A stretch of DNA of 64,000 bases, from the NCBI GenBank assembly GCA_910589415.1, contig OU342630.1:52360012-52424011 (forward strand). The letters are read 5' to 3'. Both the position numbers and the translations under genes were made by a program. This document shows, one piece after another, positions 47,231-59,389 of this stretch. The notes under the pieces are model-generated. The model was not told the DNA's origin. It did not search any database and saw only the letters and a program-made list of their open reading frames with translations. Every line of letters begins with the position of its first letter. The stretch's first letter is position 1. The stretch is from Malachius bipustulatus (Eukaryota; Arthropoda; Insecta; Coleoptera; Melyridae).

Positions 47231-47780
47231 TTTTTATTATAATTTACTAATAACTGACAACCTGCACATTAAAGAGACGCTAGGTACTAGCTATAACAAA
47301 TCGTCTACAATGACATAATTTAGACACAGACTGGAAAAAAAGTGTGTAAAATGTGTCCATTCGGAACCTAATGCGCCTGCCAAGACACAAATGAGGCACC
47401 ATATGATTCTAAAATGCAGCTAAATGGGAACTTTTGCGTCTACTCAACTCAATTTGGTAACAAAACGGAAACAGTGTAATAAGGTAAAATATGGAAACAT
47501 TTGAGTCAACCAAGTGTCGACCCTAATGCGTCCGAATTGTGTCAATGTTTCCAAGAGGACACAAAAGCGACGCAAATTAGGCACATGTGTCTAAAAAAAT
47601 GCTACTTAGACACATACTATTCTTGGGCACAATTGGTCTAAAAGGTGTCGACACAAAGCAGTCACAAACTTGAAGAATGGGCACAGTTTCCATTTAGACA
47701 CTAGCTTTCCGATTTGTGTCGAAACAATTTGGAAACAAAATGTGTCGTGTCAAAGTTCGGGCACAAATTGCTGCTTGGGC

Positions 47781-49103
47781 ATGGATACGTCCAAACGAGA
47801 TCGAGGATCGAGACACACTGAGAACCATATAATTGCACACTTCAGTGAAAAGCATAGACAGATCGACGAGACAGACGAACATGAAACGGATGAGCATACA
47901 GAGATAGAACTAGAACCTGACGAGGCTGAGTTTAAAACCCCATCAAAAAAATAAACAAAAAACATACTTCCTTTAATATCCAGACGGAAATTGATAATAT
48001 CTACGAAGTTCATTTGCAGCTCAATCTGACTTGTCAGAAGCTGGAACGACAGGGAACAGGCAACACCACGTCAACCTAAAACTCCACACAGTTATCATAA
48101 AGAAGACCATCCACACAGGCACCCAGAAAACTTGACTAGAAAATACCCCCAACCCCCGATAGTGCTCAGAGAACCACATAAATTGACACCACTAGCCAGC
48201 GAAATAGACAGACAAGGCTTTAGAAAGGCCAATACCACCAATGACGGAATAAACATTTACACCGAGACAATAACCGACTTCAGGAAGTTGAACAGGTTCC
48301 TGGAAGAAACGAAAACGTAATTCCACATCGACTAAGAAATGAACGACACCTGAAAATTGTAATCAAGGGAGTCTCAAAACTGTCGCCCAAATGAAGGGAA
48401 GAGACTGCAAGGATCTACAATAAATGGTACTCGTGGAGATCGGTCAAGAGTTCAAATTACCCTACAAGCTGAGAGAACTTTACAGAACGATACGGACATG
48501 CACAAATAAATTGTAAAACTGACTAATGCCTCAAGGGCGCGGGGGATCACGCCACGCACATGTACAAGCACCGAAAACCACGGATGCCAAATGCGCCAAC
48601 TGCGCAGGAAAACACCCAGCAAACTGAAGAGGGTGCCTAAAATAACCAAACAATCTAACCGACAATAAGGTAAGACGGTAAATAGTAAACCATGTGGTCC
48701 CACCCCTAACAACACACTAAACGTAACATCCTATTGCAATATACTGAACTATCTCCAACACCCTTCCAAATCAAAAAATTTAGACCATAATAAACATACT
48801 CACGCAAACCAAAACCCTAATCAACTAATAAAAAAAACACAATGAAAATGACCGGATAAATCAAACAAATCATTTACTTGATTAAAAAAATGAGGAACAA
48901 AATTACAAACACATGCAAAAATATAATAAGCCAATGCCCGCCCATACCTTCCCACACACACAACCCGTAACAAAAAAAAAAAACAAGACCACCCACGTAC
49001 ACGCCGCAAAAAAAAAGAAGACAAAGAAGATTCCAGTTTCTTGGAGATTTTGTCTCCGAAGGAACTCGTATCTGCCCTCCAATCGCTGGAAACTGACCTA
49101 TGA
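47781..49103 (+). pseudogene. Jockey-type LINE ORF1 (gag-like) remnant
   Basis: It starts MDTSKRDRGSRHTEN at 47781, directly after the 3.3-kb element, and reaches the ORF1 N-terminal signature 'EFKTPSKK' before a stop. Further on come 'PPPIVLREPHKLTPLASEID', 'GFRKANTTNDGINIYTET' and 'FRKLNRFLEE', as in Jockey ORF1 core domains (PPI.......t.dGiri...t...yr.l...L). Then, across shifts, the zinc-knuckle series: 'RYGHAQINC', 'GDHATHMY' and 'AKCANCAGKHPAN' with RGCLK, the last being the hallmark C-x2-C-x4-H-P-A-N box. A C-terminal stretch 'KKKEDKEDSSFLEILSPKEL' ends at TGA 49101-49103. ORF1 proteins chaperone LINE RNA. Several stops are visible (for example at 47952, where TAA follows TPSKK), and no ORF2 follows. 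Confidence 0.85.
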
Positions 49104-51299
49104 CTGGAGTCGCTGGCTCCATCATCTAGGTATTGTTTTTCGTATACCGAGATTCCAACTCACAAAACGTACTCTTTCCCTATAAAATATTTCTCTTGCA
49201 GCCTGAGACGAACTAAAAATTACTCCTAGAGTGACGTCATATTCCTATCACTGACCCGCGGTGAACTAAGCCCGCCGGGAGTTTTAAGCCCGTCGAGCTC
49301 TGAAGAGATGTAATAATAGAAACCCGCTGAAAGAAAGTAATCTAGAAACCTTATGATTAAAACATGGACTGCCAGATTTTGTGGTACAGCGAATTGAAAA
49401 CGAATCAGATTCAACCTAGGTGAGATTTAGTAATCAAAGTCCAATTAGGCATATTGCTGGTGCTGGTCTTCCAAGTAAGCCGAAATCTCGTTCGAGTTCC
49501 GAATCTTCCAGTAATTAATTCAGTCGAAGCCTGGAAAAACAATGACGCACAACACCAACAACTGCAGGTCGTAAATTTCTTTGTTGTGCTGGAACGCTTT
49601 CTTTTTAGTTATTTACGGTGGTAATATGAGATCTGCATGTAAATTGGATTTTATGAAAAATGAAAATTATTGCTAAGTAATTATTTTATTAAGAAAATGG
49701 TTCCTGGATTGAGGATCCATTCCTGGATCAAGGTGGAGTTAATCCCTGTATAAAATGGCGTCTTAAACCCTTTTATTATTATTTTTAATATAGGAAAAAG
49801 AAATAGTTAGATTTGAAAACGCTAAAATGGTTGGTGGTTATTTGATTGAAATCTTCCTTTTCTGTGTTATACCGGTAAATGAGCAATATCATTGAAACAT
49901 ATGGTGTACCCAGGATAAAGTTGAAAGCGAAGCAGTTTCAGGTTGTCTTATGAAAACTTGAGAAATTAAATTGTTGAAATTTCGTACTTGACGAGCTTTG
50001 AATTACAAGAACATGAATTATAAATGTATTTACTTTGAAAGCGTGTCTATTCAGGTACAAAAGTTTCGTCTGCATTGTACGTGTATGCTTTAGTCATCTG
50101 GGATTTTCATTAAATGTTTGTTAGAAACTGCGTTTATTCCACATTTTCCTTAATTTGTGTTCACCTGCTTCGTGAAATGCCTTTACGTGGACTAATTGGA
50201 GCCACATACGCAGATATATCCCGGCATCTCTCTTTCTTTGAAGATTAAAATTAATTAGATCCTTTGATAGGATATGATAGGGGAATTATTAGTTCGATTA
50301 TTCTGGATAATATAATTATTAAGTTCTCTTTGTGTCAGCACACCGATGAGACAAATGTCTACTTCAATTTGGAAGCTTCGGAATTAATTATAAGGTGTAC
50401 TTAAGTCGGATCGTGTAATAAGTGTGAAAAAATTAAATAACTAGGATTAAAAACGGGGAACAGGAAAAATGGAAAAAGTTGTACCTAAGTACTATTATTT
50501 TAATCTTAAAGAAGGTGTCAACATTGTTTGTCTTTCATTAACGTTAGAGCTTCTTTACATGAAAACATAAAGCACTGCCACCTCTCACGTTTTTGCAATT
50601 TCTCAAATAGCTCGTCTGCATAACGTCTCTCACTAATCGAGTCCTACCGCATGTGGCTTTGAGTCAGAGATAATCACTTTATACATATACCCACCTATAC
50701 TTTTCGAAGTTCTAAGTTCACAAGGTGCTTCGGTATTTAAATTCCAGTAATTGTTCGTAGTGATTCAGTTACTGTACCGTACTGCTCCAATACTTCACAT
50801 TAACGTCGATTCCATAGCAGTTACCGTTCTCGTGATCGGCGATTTTCTAGGAACAAAAGGATTCCGACTTTTTCGACCATAGGCAACTAAATATTACAGC
50901 AGATCCTTACCCCCCCCCCCCTCGACAGTGCCTGAAGAGGTCTGGCACATTCGGTTCTATGCAAATAAATTTAATGACGTTGGATGGGCGATAAGTTCTG
51001 GAAGGGGGGGGGGGGGGGAGCTATGCACCACTTTGGTGGTCACGTAACTCTTCAGTTGAATTGAAAATATCACCCGGCAACTATAATATAGCGCCCGCTG
51101 CTCCTGAAACTACAGAACTTTTAAAATTCATTAGACGAAAAATTCAATCAATAATTACGCATTGAAAGCGGGGAAAACAGAATTTTGTGTGAGTGTTAAG
51201 TAGTCGATGGTAAGTTCAAGGATTGTGAGGTAGCTTAAGACTTTGTATCTTAACACGAAGAGAAGCCTTTACCAAAATTTCAGGGGGTGGATATTGGAT
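49104..51299. other. Gene-free stretch with facing C- and G-runs
   Basis: No gene recognised and no LINE ORF2. A 12-C run (50910-50921) faces a 15-G run (51004-51018) across about 80 bases that include the octamer ATGCAAAT; on one strand this could fold as a G-tract hairpin. The rest is AT-rich. Confidence 0.45.
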
Positions 51300-51409
51300 A
51301 GTTCCAAAAACTATAACAATTGTAAAAGCAAATTTATGATTTTCATCAGAAAATGGTTACTTACCCAGTTTAATTTACTGGTCCAGGGAAAGATATTGGA
51401 GATAAGATA
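51300..51409 (+). repeat. Dispersed repeat, copy B
   Basis: Second copy of the repeat at 41649-41762 ('CCAAAAACTATAACAATT', 'TTTTCATCAGAAAATGG', 'TTACCCAGTTTAAT', 'GGGAAAGATATTG'). The downstream DNA differs between copies, so this marks an end or a break at about 51410. Confidence 0.85.
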
Positions 51410-51545
51410 TGACCCACGCAGTTGACGAGCTTTGCTTCAATCCGCCGTCGGTCCATGTGTCGTTGATGGAGGGGGGAGTCCGCCGAGAGCTCAATATCTT
51501 CCCGCCGATAGTACAAGGGTGAAGTTGAGAAAAAAGGTGGCTCTG

Positions 51546-51708
51546 GTTGACTCAATACGTAAGCAATTTTTAAGGGTGAACTCAATATGTTCACTCCGGG
51601 TATTTCGCCGCTGTCTAGTGAATAGGGGCGGGCCTATCATCGGCCGCTCGTCTAGTGAACTCAGTACGTTTACGTTCGGTTTACGTTCGGTGAACTCAAT
51701 ACATTCAC
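51546..51708. repeat. Cluster of GTGAACTCAATA-NNTTCAC motifs
   Basis: Three near-identical 19-bp sites, GTGAACTCAATATGTTCAC (51576), GTGAACTCAGTACGTTTAC (51655) and GTGAACTCAATACATTCAC (51690), plus a weaker GTTGACTCAATACGTAAGC (51546). Each has dyad-like ends TGAAC...GTTCA. The surroundings (51400-51760) are less AT-rich than usual. Clustering of a spaced palindrome suggests binding sites, for example of a nuclear-receptor-like dimer, but it may also be the subterminal repeat of a transposon. No factor can be assigned from sequence alone. Confidence 0.5.
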
Positions 51709-51759
51709 GACAGAGATCCGGCTTCTTGCTAGGTAGCTAGGCTCAGTACACACCAAGTA

Positions 51760-54700
51760 GAGAAATTGAATGTTACCGGTCAATCCTTCTAACAGTGCCA
51801 GTCTTTCTGGTGGGCTCTTCTTATATAGCCGACGGTGGGGTGATAAGGTCTTTATCACGACTCTAAAAAGTCTGCTGAATTGATTTTGACTTCGCGTATT
51901 ATAGAAGTTTTTCCAATTTATTGTTACACCTTCATTGAAAGTAAATCAGTAATGGAGAAAACATAAAATAACACAAGTGCCGTTACAATCAATATCTTTA
52001 ATATCACAAGATCTAATTTTTATAAAAATTGTAATTTTATAAATTTCTGAAGAAGACAGTGACAGCTATCGAAAGCTTGATGGATTTTTTTTGATCTCTG
52101 AAGTATATTTCAGTCCAACCTCCTCTACCATCGATTGACTAGATATTTCTATTTGATACTTGATATTCTAATTATTGATATTCTAATAAAACAGCAGGAT
52201 TCAGGCTGACCATTGAACATTTTCATTTCCCTTTCTAAATCTCTTTTGTGTCCAACAAAATATTGTTTTTTTGTATTATATTAGAATAACGTTGTTTACA
52301 TTAGAGACTTTACCCTATAGGCAATTTATCCCAGTGGTATGGCAGTTCACAGTAGGAGTGGAGATTTTTTGTTAAGATTTACCCCCTAAAACCATTATTT
52401 CATTGAAAAAGAGACACCCTGCAAAGTTGAAGTTCTTCACAAACCTCGCACTCTTATTTAAGCAAACTGCCCACATCCTCCTGCTTTTCTTGACTCCCTT
52501 TCCCCGGCTTTGTTTGCTCCTTAAATATTAGTTATTAGGTTTTTAGGTTTTACTGTTGGAGTTCTTAAGTAGCAAGAGTATTTAAATGATTAGGATGTAA
52601 AGTAAAAAATTGATAATTTTCATATTCGATAATTAATAATGATTTTTTTTATGTAAAGTATGCTCGAGTAGAGCTTTTCGTGATTACCATTTTCAGGATC
52701 GAGCGATTTATTAAATTCTTCTCCAGCTCATTTTATTAGATAATACTGTACAATATACCGATTTTCCACCGCTATGTAGCTACTGCGGATATGATTGAGC
52801 CAAAGGCCCCCCTCGTTAAAGACCTCGTTGCGACTGCGAGGGCGCTTGAAATGTCCCTTAATGGGGAGGTAGCCGGGAAGATTTTACATAAATTTCATAC
52901 TCGGTTGAGGTAATCGTCGCAGAGTAGGCAGAGCAGGATTAGACGCTCGGTTTCCACTTATTACCTGCTCATTCCACATTCTCAAAATGCCACCAGAATT
53001 ATCATTTTAATCAGCTTAAGCTGTTTATTGAAGAATATATTCAATTTATGCCCGCTGAAGCTATTTCTACGCAATCTAATCTTTTACCGCACGTGGCAAG
53101 AAACTTAATAATGTTCATTTCAGGAAAACAGAGATATTCCTAATGAGTTTCAACTTATTTCGAGACGTCAACGTGATTTCTAATAGCGAAAGACAAAGAA
53201 AAATAATCTCCCAGTTAACTGCGAAGCTGCGTCGTTCATGAGGAGATTGCGGAGCACCAGAAATTGTTTTAGAATAAATAATTAGATTTGATTACAAATG
53301 CTTCGTTTGGAATTACAGCTTGTTTTCACTGCGACTTATTAAGGATCCATTGTTTATAATTCAGCATTGAGAAATTCAGACGAATTTAAAAGTTTTAATG
53401 AACAACAAACTGTGGTGGGGATCTTTATGGTTACGGTTCGACGCACTTATCTGTTATCTGTCGAGCTACAGAAATATGGTTTGATGTTTGAATTCACGAT
53501 GGCTTATTGTAACCTTATTTGGCTTTATTAGATTATTTTTTTATACGAAAAGCATAAAAAACCTTAACTCGAGGATTTGGTATGAGCTTCCATTAGACAG
53601 TGACAAAAGAAACAAATAAAAAAATAAACAGGTGTTGAATTCTTCTGGGTCGATCCTTTCGTTTTTCTTGTACCTCAAACTTGTTATTACATTATTAGAC
53701 CGTAGTTGGAATGATAGAGACCCTTGAAAAAGTTATCCTAAATACAGTTTCATTATACAGTTTCATCATAAATACAGCATTATTAAGTTTGACGATTTTC
53801 AGCAGTAGGCCGATTCTCTTTTTAATGATTATGTTTTGATTATCAGCGGCACCTGTGGATTGCAAGATCAAAATGGCTGGCATCCTGTCCCTTTATAGTT
53901 TTTCATTATCCCATTAACGCTTTTATTACATTTATTCTTAATTATTGCTCATTATAGTTCATGTGGAATTTCAAGGTACTCAATATCCTAATTTAATTGA
54001 TTAAATTACCCGAGCTATTTATCGCGACGCCATTCACCCTCGATGATTCACGCTGCTTAATGATGCTTTGTTCTGAATTCCTTCCATTTATTTTAACGGA
54101 GTTCCCCTTTCTCCTGGATGCTTTTGCCCAGAATTCTTCCTTGGTTAACATGAAGAAGAAGTAGACTGAACGTCGAGGCAAAAGGAGCGCTGAAGCACCC
54201 ATTGCCCACAGCAAGCACCTTTTTATCAACATTAGCACCAGCGCCAACTATGAGCTGGAACCATTCACTTGTAGCTCTATTGAACTCCCTGTCTCAAAAG
54301 TCAGGGACCATCGTGAATTATTGAGCTAGCTGACTGCTAAATAACGTTCTTTACCTCCCCTAAATTTTCTCGGGGGTTGAATTGAGTGTTACAAGTCAAA
54401 CGGCATTATAATAAGAAACTGGTTACTATGAGAATCCAGAGATTTGCTCAGCACGCAGAGCCTTATAAAATTGTGAATATTTGCACTCTCAACCGTTGCC
54501 TGGCCTAAATTATGCGTTAATCATACCTATTATCATCTAATCGGATATTATTGCAAATCAAAGACATTGTTTGCCATTACAGTGGTATTGTTAGCGTATC
54601 TCATGTTATCGATTAACAATCCGCCTGAAGCTCTAAACTCTAAACAGTCTTTAACGTGGCCGCAGACTAAGAATTGACTATAGAGGAGTGAGAAATAATA

Positions 54701-56420
54701 CCGATGATCCCCTCTGTTACTTACTCTGTTACTCTGATATTTGCTTAATAGTCAATTAATGACTCTTAGATTAATATTAAATTCTTGGGGTTGAACAATT
54801 TTTTTTTCATAAATCGCAGTTTAAATCAATGATGAAGGCATTTATTCGCGTAGTGGAAGATATCGAATTAAACTTGTGAATATTTCTCCCCGTCTCCTCG
54901 GAACAGTCAACTGTTGTCGAGAGTCTATGATTAATTAACTGATCCTGTAATTATTTTAGACAGGATTCGATGTAGTGTAATTGGTAGGGGTGGCATTTAT
55001 TTAACGCTGCGCCACTACTAGTTGACAATGAGTAAGCGTGACAATGTAATTATCACTGGTTCGACGCCCCAACATACCCCCGGGGGCGGCGGGTGTCCCA
55101 CTCTTCACTCTGATATCGTGTTTGACTGATTCATTTATTAGATCACGGTTTAAAATGTCAATCTCTTCCGCCGTGCTACACTAATATCCATTATTGTTGA
55201 TTCAAATTAATGCTCTTTCCGTTCCGATGGTTGCAATAATCAATTTAATGTCTATTTATTACGAATATCCGGATGTAAAGTGGATGTTTTCTCCATTTTC
55301 AATTTATCTCTTGGAGCTGATTTAGAAACTGAGGAAATACCTGTTCTGCATTTGTTTGTCAGTGGCTGAAAAGATGGGAAATTGCATATTGGAGGGCGTC
55401 CCCGTTGCTACCATCCCCGGCGTCCGGAGGCGGCAGCGTGCCCCCGAGGGGTCGCGACAGGTTAAAGCCAATGTCTCCCTGGAAATTGCGTAGGAAATTA
55501 CCTCCGCAAATCGACGCAACCGTCTTTATCTCATTGGTTGGAGGCGCTGATTTGTCATTGGTGCTTTCAAAATTAAGTTTCCAGCTGTCGCAATTTCTGG
55601 TTTTCCCTAATTTTTCATCGTTTATAATATCTTAGATTGTCGAATTCGGCTGCAACAACATTAAATCAGCCAATAATATTCTGCTGCAAAAGTCTCCACG
55701 CAATGTTTCAAAAAATGTCCATTGTCTGTAATATAAACTTTAGGTACTTTTTTATCAACAAAACTAAAAATATGGGAAAGAAAATGTTTAATCAAACACT
55801 CGGTTGTTAGTAAACTATCAGCCGCCGACTTCGCGTCATATACAGCATCATTAAAACCTTTAGATACCTATAAATAAGCAGGAAAATCTTGTCATCCTGT
55901 CATTCTTCTTTAGAATTTATCACATAGCAATACTGCAGCCAGTAGGAAATTTACAAAAAAAGCTAAAACAACTTCTACAGGAAGAAAAACAAAAACTAAT
56001 GTATCCCGTAAAAGGAACGTACTCATAATCCTGATATGATGTTATTTATAAAATGTTGTTCAGGCAGGGATTTTCTCATTTCTTCCCAATATAAGAGAAC
56101 TTCCAGCAAGAGAGTGCTGCGACATGCAATAAGACCCGCAAAGATTTCGTTGAGCGCAGTAAATTCTCATTATCCACGCCCCGCAATCTTTAATAATGGA
56201 GATATTATACATTTTCCGTTAAGAGCTCCAGATCTATGGTTCGCGACTAATTGTTGTGGGTTTTCTAGAGCATAAAATCTCCGCTTATTGTCCATTAGCG
56301 AATATTTCTTATATGCGAGATACTCATTACGAACGAAATCCAGAAAATGTCGGCGGAATTGCTTCGAGAAATTTTGCACAATTGTGGAGAACACTTAAAA
56401 ATAAATCAGATACTGAAGAA
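51760..56420. other. Gene-free stretch with ATTA-rich and GC-rich blocks
   Basis: No coding sequence recognised. 54880-55280 combines ATTA/TAAT cores, TGACAATG/ACAATG motifs and a local CCCCGGGGGCGGCGG patch (about 55077-55091). 55380-55560 is a GC-rich island next to 'GACAGGTTAAAGCC'. 52790-52900 is mildly GC-rich. These are plausible cis-regulatory DNA. Frames at 53993-54247 and 55322-55635 show no motif. Confidence 0.35.
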
Positions 56421-56424
56421 TTTG

Positions 56425-56760
56425 TTAAATGATATCCAGTAAGTGTCCACCTCGACTCTATCTTCTGTCTGCAAATGGCCATTCTTTTGAGAAAGTTTTG
56501 CATGACATTTTCGAAAGCTGAGGCGCTATCTGGCTAACAGCTCGATATATTTGCCTCTCAGGGTTGGAATTTTTGCGGGGATTGGCGTGGACTCTTTCTC
56601 TCATGTAGCTGAAAAGAAAACAGTCTAGCGCAGTTAGATTACACGATCTGAGAAAGAGGGAGAGGGACTTCTTGCGTAGCACTGCAACTGTTTCGCGGTT
56701 TGTGTGGCGCGCAGCTCCATCCTGCTGAAAATAATGCAGGCGTCGTGTCATTTTCTCAAA
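56425..56760 (-). pseudogene. Tc1/mariner-superfamily transposase C-terminus
   Basis: The minus strand from about 56751 reads 'RRLHYFQQDGAARHTNRETV', with the second catalytic Asp in the FQQDGA.xH box. 'LRSCNLTALDCFLFSYMRER' holds the third acidic residue (family RS.DLTPLDFFLWGY). It continues with 'VHANP' and 'ERQIYRAVSQIAPQLSKM'. After a TAG (DRR-stop) the same frame ends 'RGGHLLDII', the usual tail of this IS630-like insect group. The first half of the protein and the element ends were not found. It is a different subfamily from the mariners at 30741 and 63350, judged by the FQQDGA and RGGHL boxes. Confidence 0.82.
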
Positions 56761-59389
56761 ACGTATTGTTTTGACTGACTAATTTCAAGGATTTAAGCTT
56801 GAGATTAGATCAATTAAGTCGCGAAATCTAGAATGGGACTTTTTAATTAATGGAAACCCCTTTATTTGCCCATTTTAGCGAATTTACTTATTTCAAAAAC
56901 AAGAGAATGGCATTCCTGGTGTCTCAAAAACATGCAGATTTTGTTACTCATAAAATCTTCAATCTAAGTAGGGAATTAACAATTTTGAATAGTCGTCCTC
57001 AGTCCTCACCAATTATCGCAAATTGTTTTCAAATCTCTTCACTGGGCGCGTCAATAATTCCCGAAGGTAAAAAATAAAAACAACTTCGAACAGTTTAAAA
57101 CAACGTTACAGCAGGTGCTTCGGAATAAATTTTGGTCGGGGTATTTAATCGCGCAATTTATTTGGCTTGAATCGCATTGGGGCGGGATGGTGTGAGGGAT
57201 GAAACAGCGGTGGCAATGCGAACGAGGCCGGAGAACGCAGCAAGCGAAGTTAAGACGTTGTTACGCCGGCAAACAATGCCTAAATGAGCTCACGAACTGT
57301 CACGCAATCGGATCTCGCAGCCCCTCGGATGTACCCTCTCCCTCTTCCCCCTGCCCTAATCCACGCTGTTATGACGCACTTCAATTCGGCGACTAGGCCC
57401 TTAGCCAGACGTCACGGAAAATGAATTCCCATCAAAAATAATCCCAGCAATATCGTGTCGGGCTTGTTCTAAAAAATTCATTTACTTTCGTATTTGCATG
57501 AGTGCCCACAAAACGCGGTTCGAAATGACATAAAGTATTAAAGGTATTATTTTTTAAACAAGGCCTTCATGGAGACAAAAAATAGAGCTGACGACCTATT
57601 TTTCTGAAAAAAAACAACTTTATGGGTTTGTTGTCTATTCAAGGATCGATTTCCGATGAAGCAAACAAAATGTTCTTCAATGTAGCATATTAAAGAGCTT
57701 AATTTTTATTTTAATAAAGCCTCTTATAAAAATCCTAAGTGATTCCGGGCTGTTTTACCGTAGACCTTAGAGATTCGTTCCGAACGTTTCATCTAATCTG
57801 CACTCAGGGGCGGATTGGGACAGTCAAAACAGGCCCGGAAATAAAAAAATATACTTTTTTGAAGGTGTCTTAAGTGTTTTATCCGTTTGGCCTTAATAAA
57901 GTTAATCCAGAGCTTCCACACCTCGTGTTATTTGACAACTGTCTGGATAGCTGAATAATAATCCCGGAAATAAACGTCAAGTAGATCCATATACCATGAC
58001 TGGCCGCAGATTGCCATGTAGAAGCAATAATGCAAAACGTAAGTCTCGGTGGTTCTTTTATCTTTTGTAAATAGCTAGGGGTATCGAATATCTCCCATAT
58101 AAAAGGAAATCCCGTTCCTCCCGGGGTTTTTTTTTCGGAAAAATAGTCAAAGGTTCTTAATTTTATCGTATTTTTGAAGGTGTCCCAGGTGTTTTACCCA
58201 TTTAGCCTTGATAACGTTCACTGACAACTGTCATTGATTTTATTTTTGCACTCCAATTTATAAGCTGATGATCCGATGACGTCTACCCCCTCCACTAGCG
58301 GTTGATGCCATCGATTGGTAAGTCAGATGCTGGGTCATAGGTTTAGAGTAGAACCGGATGCCAAATCCCACTTCATCTTTGATTTTACCACCAGTTTATA
58401 TGAATGTTCATAAATTTCAATTGAAGTAATGTTAAGTGGTGGATTTCAGTTTTTTCGTCACATATGGTCACCGTCCGCGACAGATGACTTGTTTGTCTGG
58501 TTCATAGGGGGTAGTTTCTCATGTGTTCAGTACGAGGGTATTGATGCTGTAACATCCAATGTATACAGAACTACATGAGCAAAACATTCAATGAATTCCA
58601 GCATAGTGGACAAGGTGAAATTTGGTTTTAAATTTTAAAGTTGCTTTCGAAACTGGTCCTCGGTCTCGGTAATAATCAATACAAACTTTCTAAAAGTTTC
58701 CAACCGTTGCAAGCTTTGCAAGCTATCGAAGTTTCAATTAGTTGACATCTAGAACGAACGATTAATTATCTGCAGATAATTTTCATTAAATAAGCATTGT
58801 TTGTATCACTCGTTGCCGAGATTGATGAAATTGTCGATGTTGGATAGATTGTGTGTCTGTTTACGATTCGATTCTCATTCGGGATTGAATTTTTTCAAAA
58901 CAAACTTCTCCTATGTTTTGTAAGTTGTGGTAAGCACTTCCTCATTATGTAACCGGCATAAATACAAGAAATAGAACTGTTAGCAGACAAGGTTAGGAAC
59001 TTTGGACAAGTAGAGACCTCATGTTAATCTCTGTAAGTACCATCTTTGAATTGTGTTACTTTAAAGATTCTTGATTCTAGAAGGATTTCGAAGCAATGAG
59101 CAAAACTCAATAGTTTGCCTCACAAAAACACTCAGGGGATATTAATTTCGAAGAAAATTTAATGAGTTCCTAAGGAAAATGCAAAATAAAACATTTTTCA
59201 TTTTCAAGATGTGGTAAAACCAATACCCGTTGAAATCGTTCTCGGCAATAAACCTTGAAATGACCGAAAAATAAGTAAAAATGAAAGAGCAAAAGTAATA
59301 AAGTCCGTATAAACCAAATAGCGAAGAAGAGCGCTGTTTTATTCTCAACAATTCCTTTTATACATATAGCAGCATGAATAAAAGGAAAG
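56761..59389. other. Unassigned stretch with GC-rich island and hAT-like end
   Basis: No gene recognised. 57170-57420 is GC-rich. At 57805 'CAGGGGCGGATTGGGACAG' is a typical hAT-like terminal sequence, but the matching right end and 8-bp duplication were not found, so it may be a truncated insertion. The paired repeats that follow are described separately. Confidence 0.4.
57854..58219 (+). repeat. Diverged direct duplication, ~315-bp period
   Basis: A 50-bp block, 'TTTTTGAAGGTGTC' then 'GTGTTTTA', 'CC' and 'TT..GCCTT.ATAA.GTT', occurs at 57854-57904 and again at 58169-58219 with about ten differences. Flanking words (CGGAAATAAAAAAAT and CGGAAAAATAG) also correspond. It looks like an old tandem duplication inside a repeat that begins with the hAT-like end at 57805. 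Confidence 0.65.

Larger units (their letters stand above)
44519..47779. mobile_element. 3.3-kb transposon with CCCAAGCAGCAAT ends
   Basis: The 13-bp inverted ends CCCAAGCAGCAAT (44519-44531) and ATTGCTGCTTGGG (47767-47779) are exact. Both ends carry long stretches of degenerate 12-16-bp subterminal repeats: TGTGCCC/TGCGACC words on the left (44590-44850), GGGCACA/GACACA/GTGTCC words on the right (47330-47770), and more inside at 45400-45560 and 46560-46690. Such arrays are typical of transposase-binding regions. I found no clear target duplication. A minus-strand basic ORF (47066-47230) is the only possible coding remnant. A 1000-bp foldback is nested within it, leaving about 2.26 kb. The superfamily is not identified; the end resembles TGCTACCTGGGC (2493) and GTGCTGCCTGGGC (13642). 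Confidence 0.7.

Noticed and set aside
48874..49185. Overlapping ORFs near the end of the LINE ORF1
   Set aside because: They are out of frame with the recognisable ORF1 tail and arise from A/C-rich sequence.
57805..58220. Complete hAT element starting CAGGGGCGGATTGGGAC
   Set aside because: The right end and the 8-bp duplication could not be located, so only a possible truncated end is noted.
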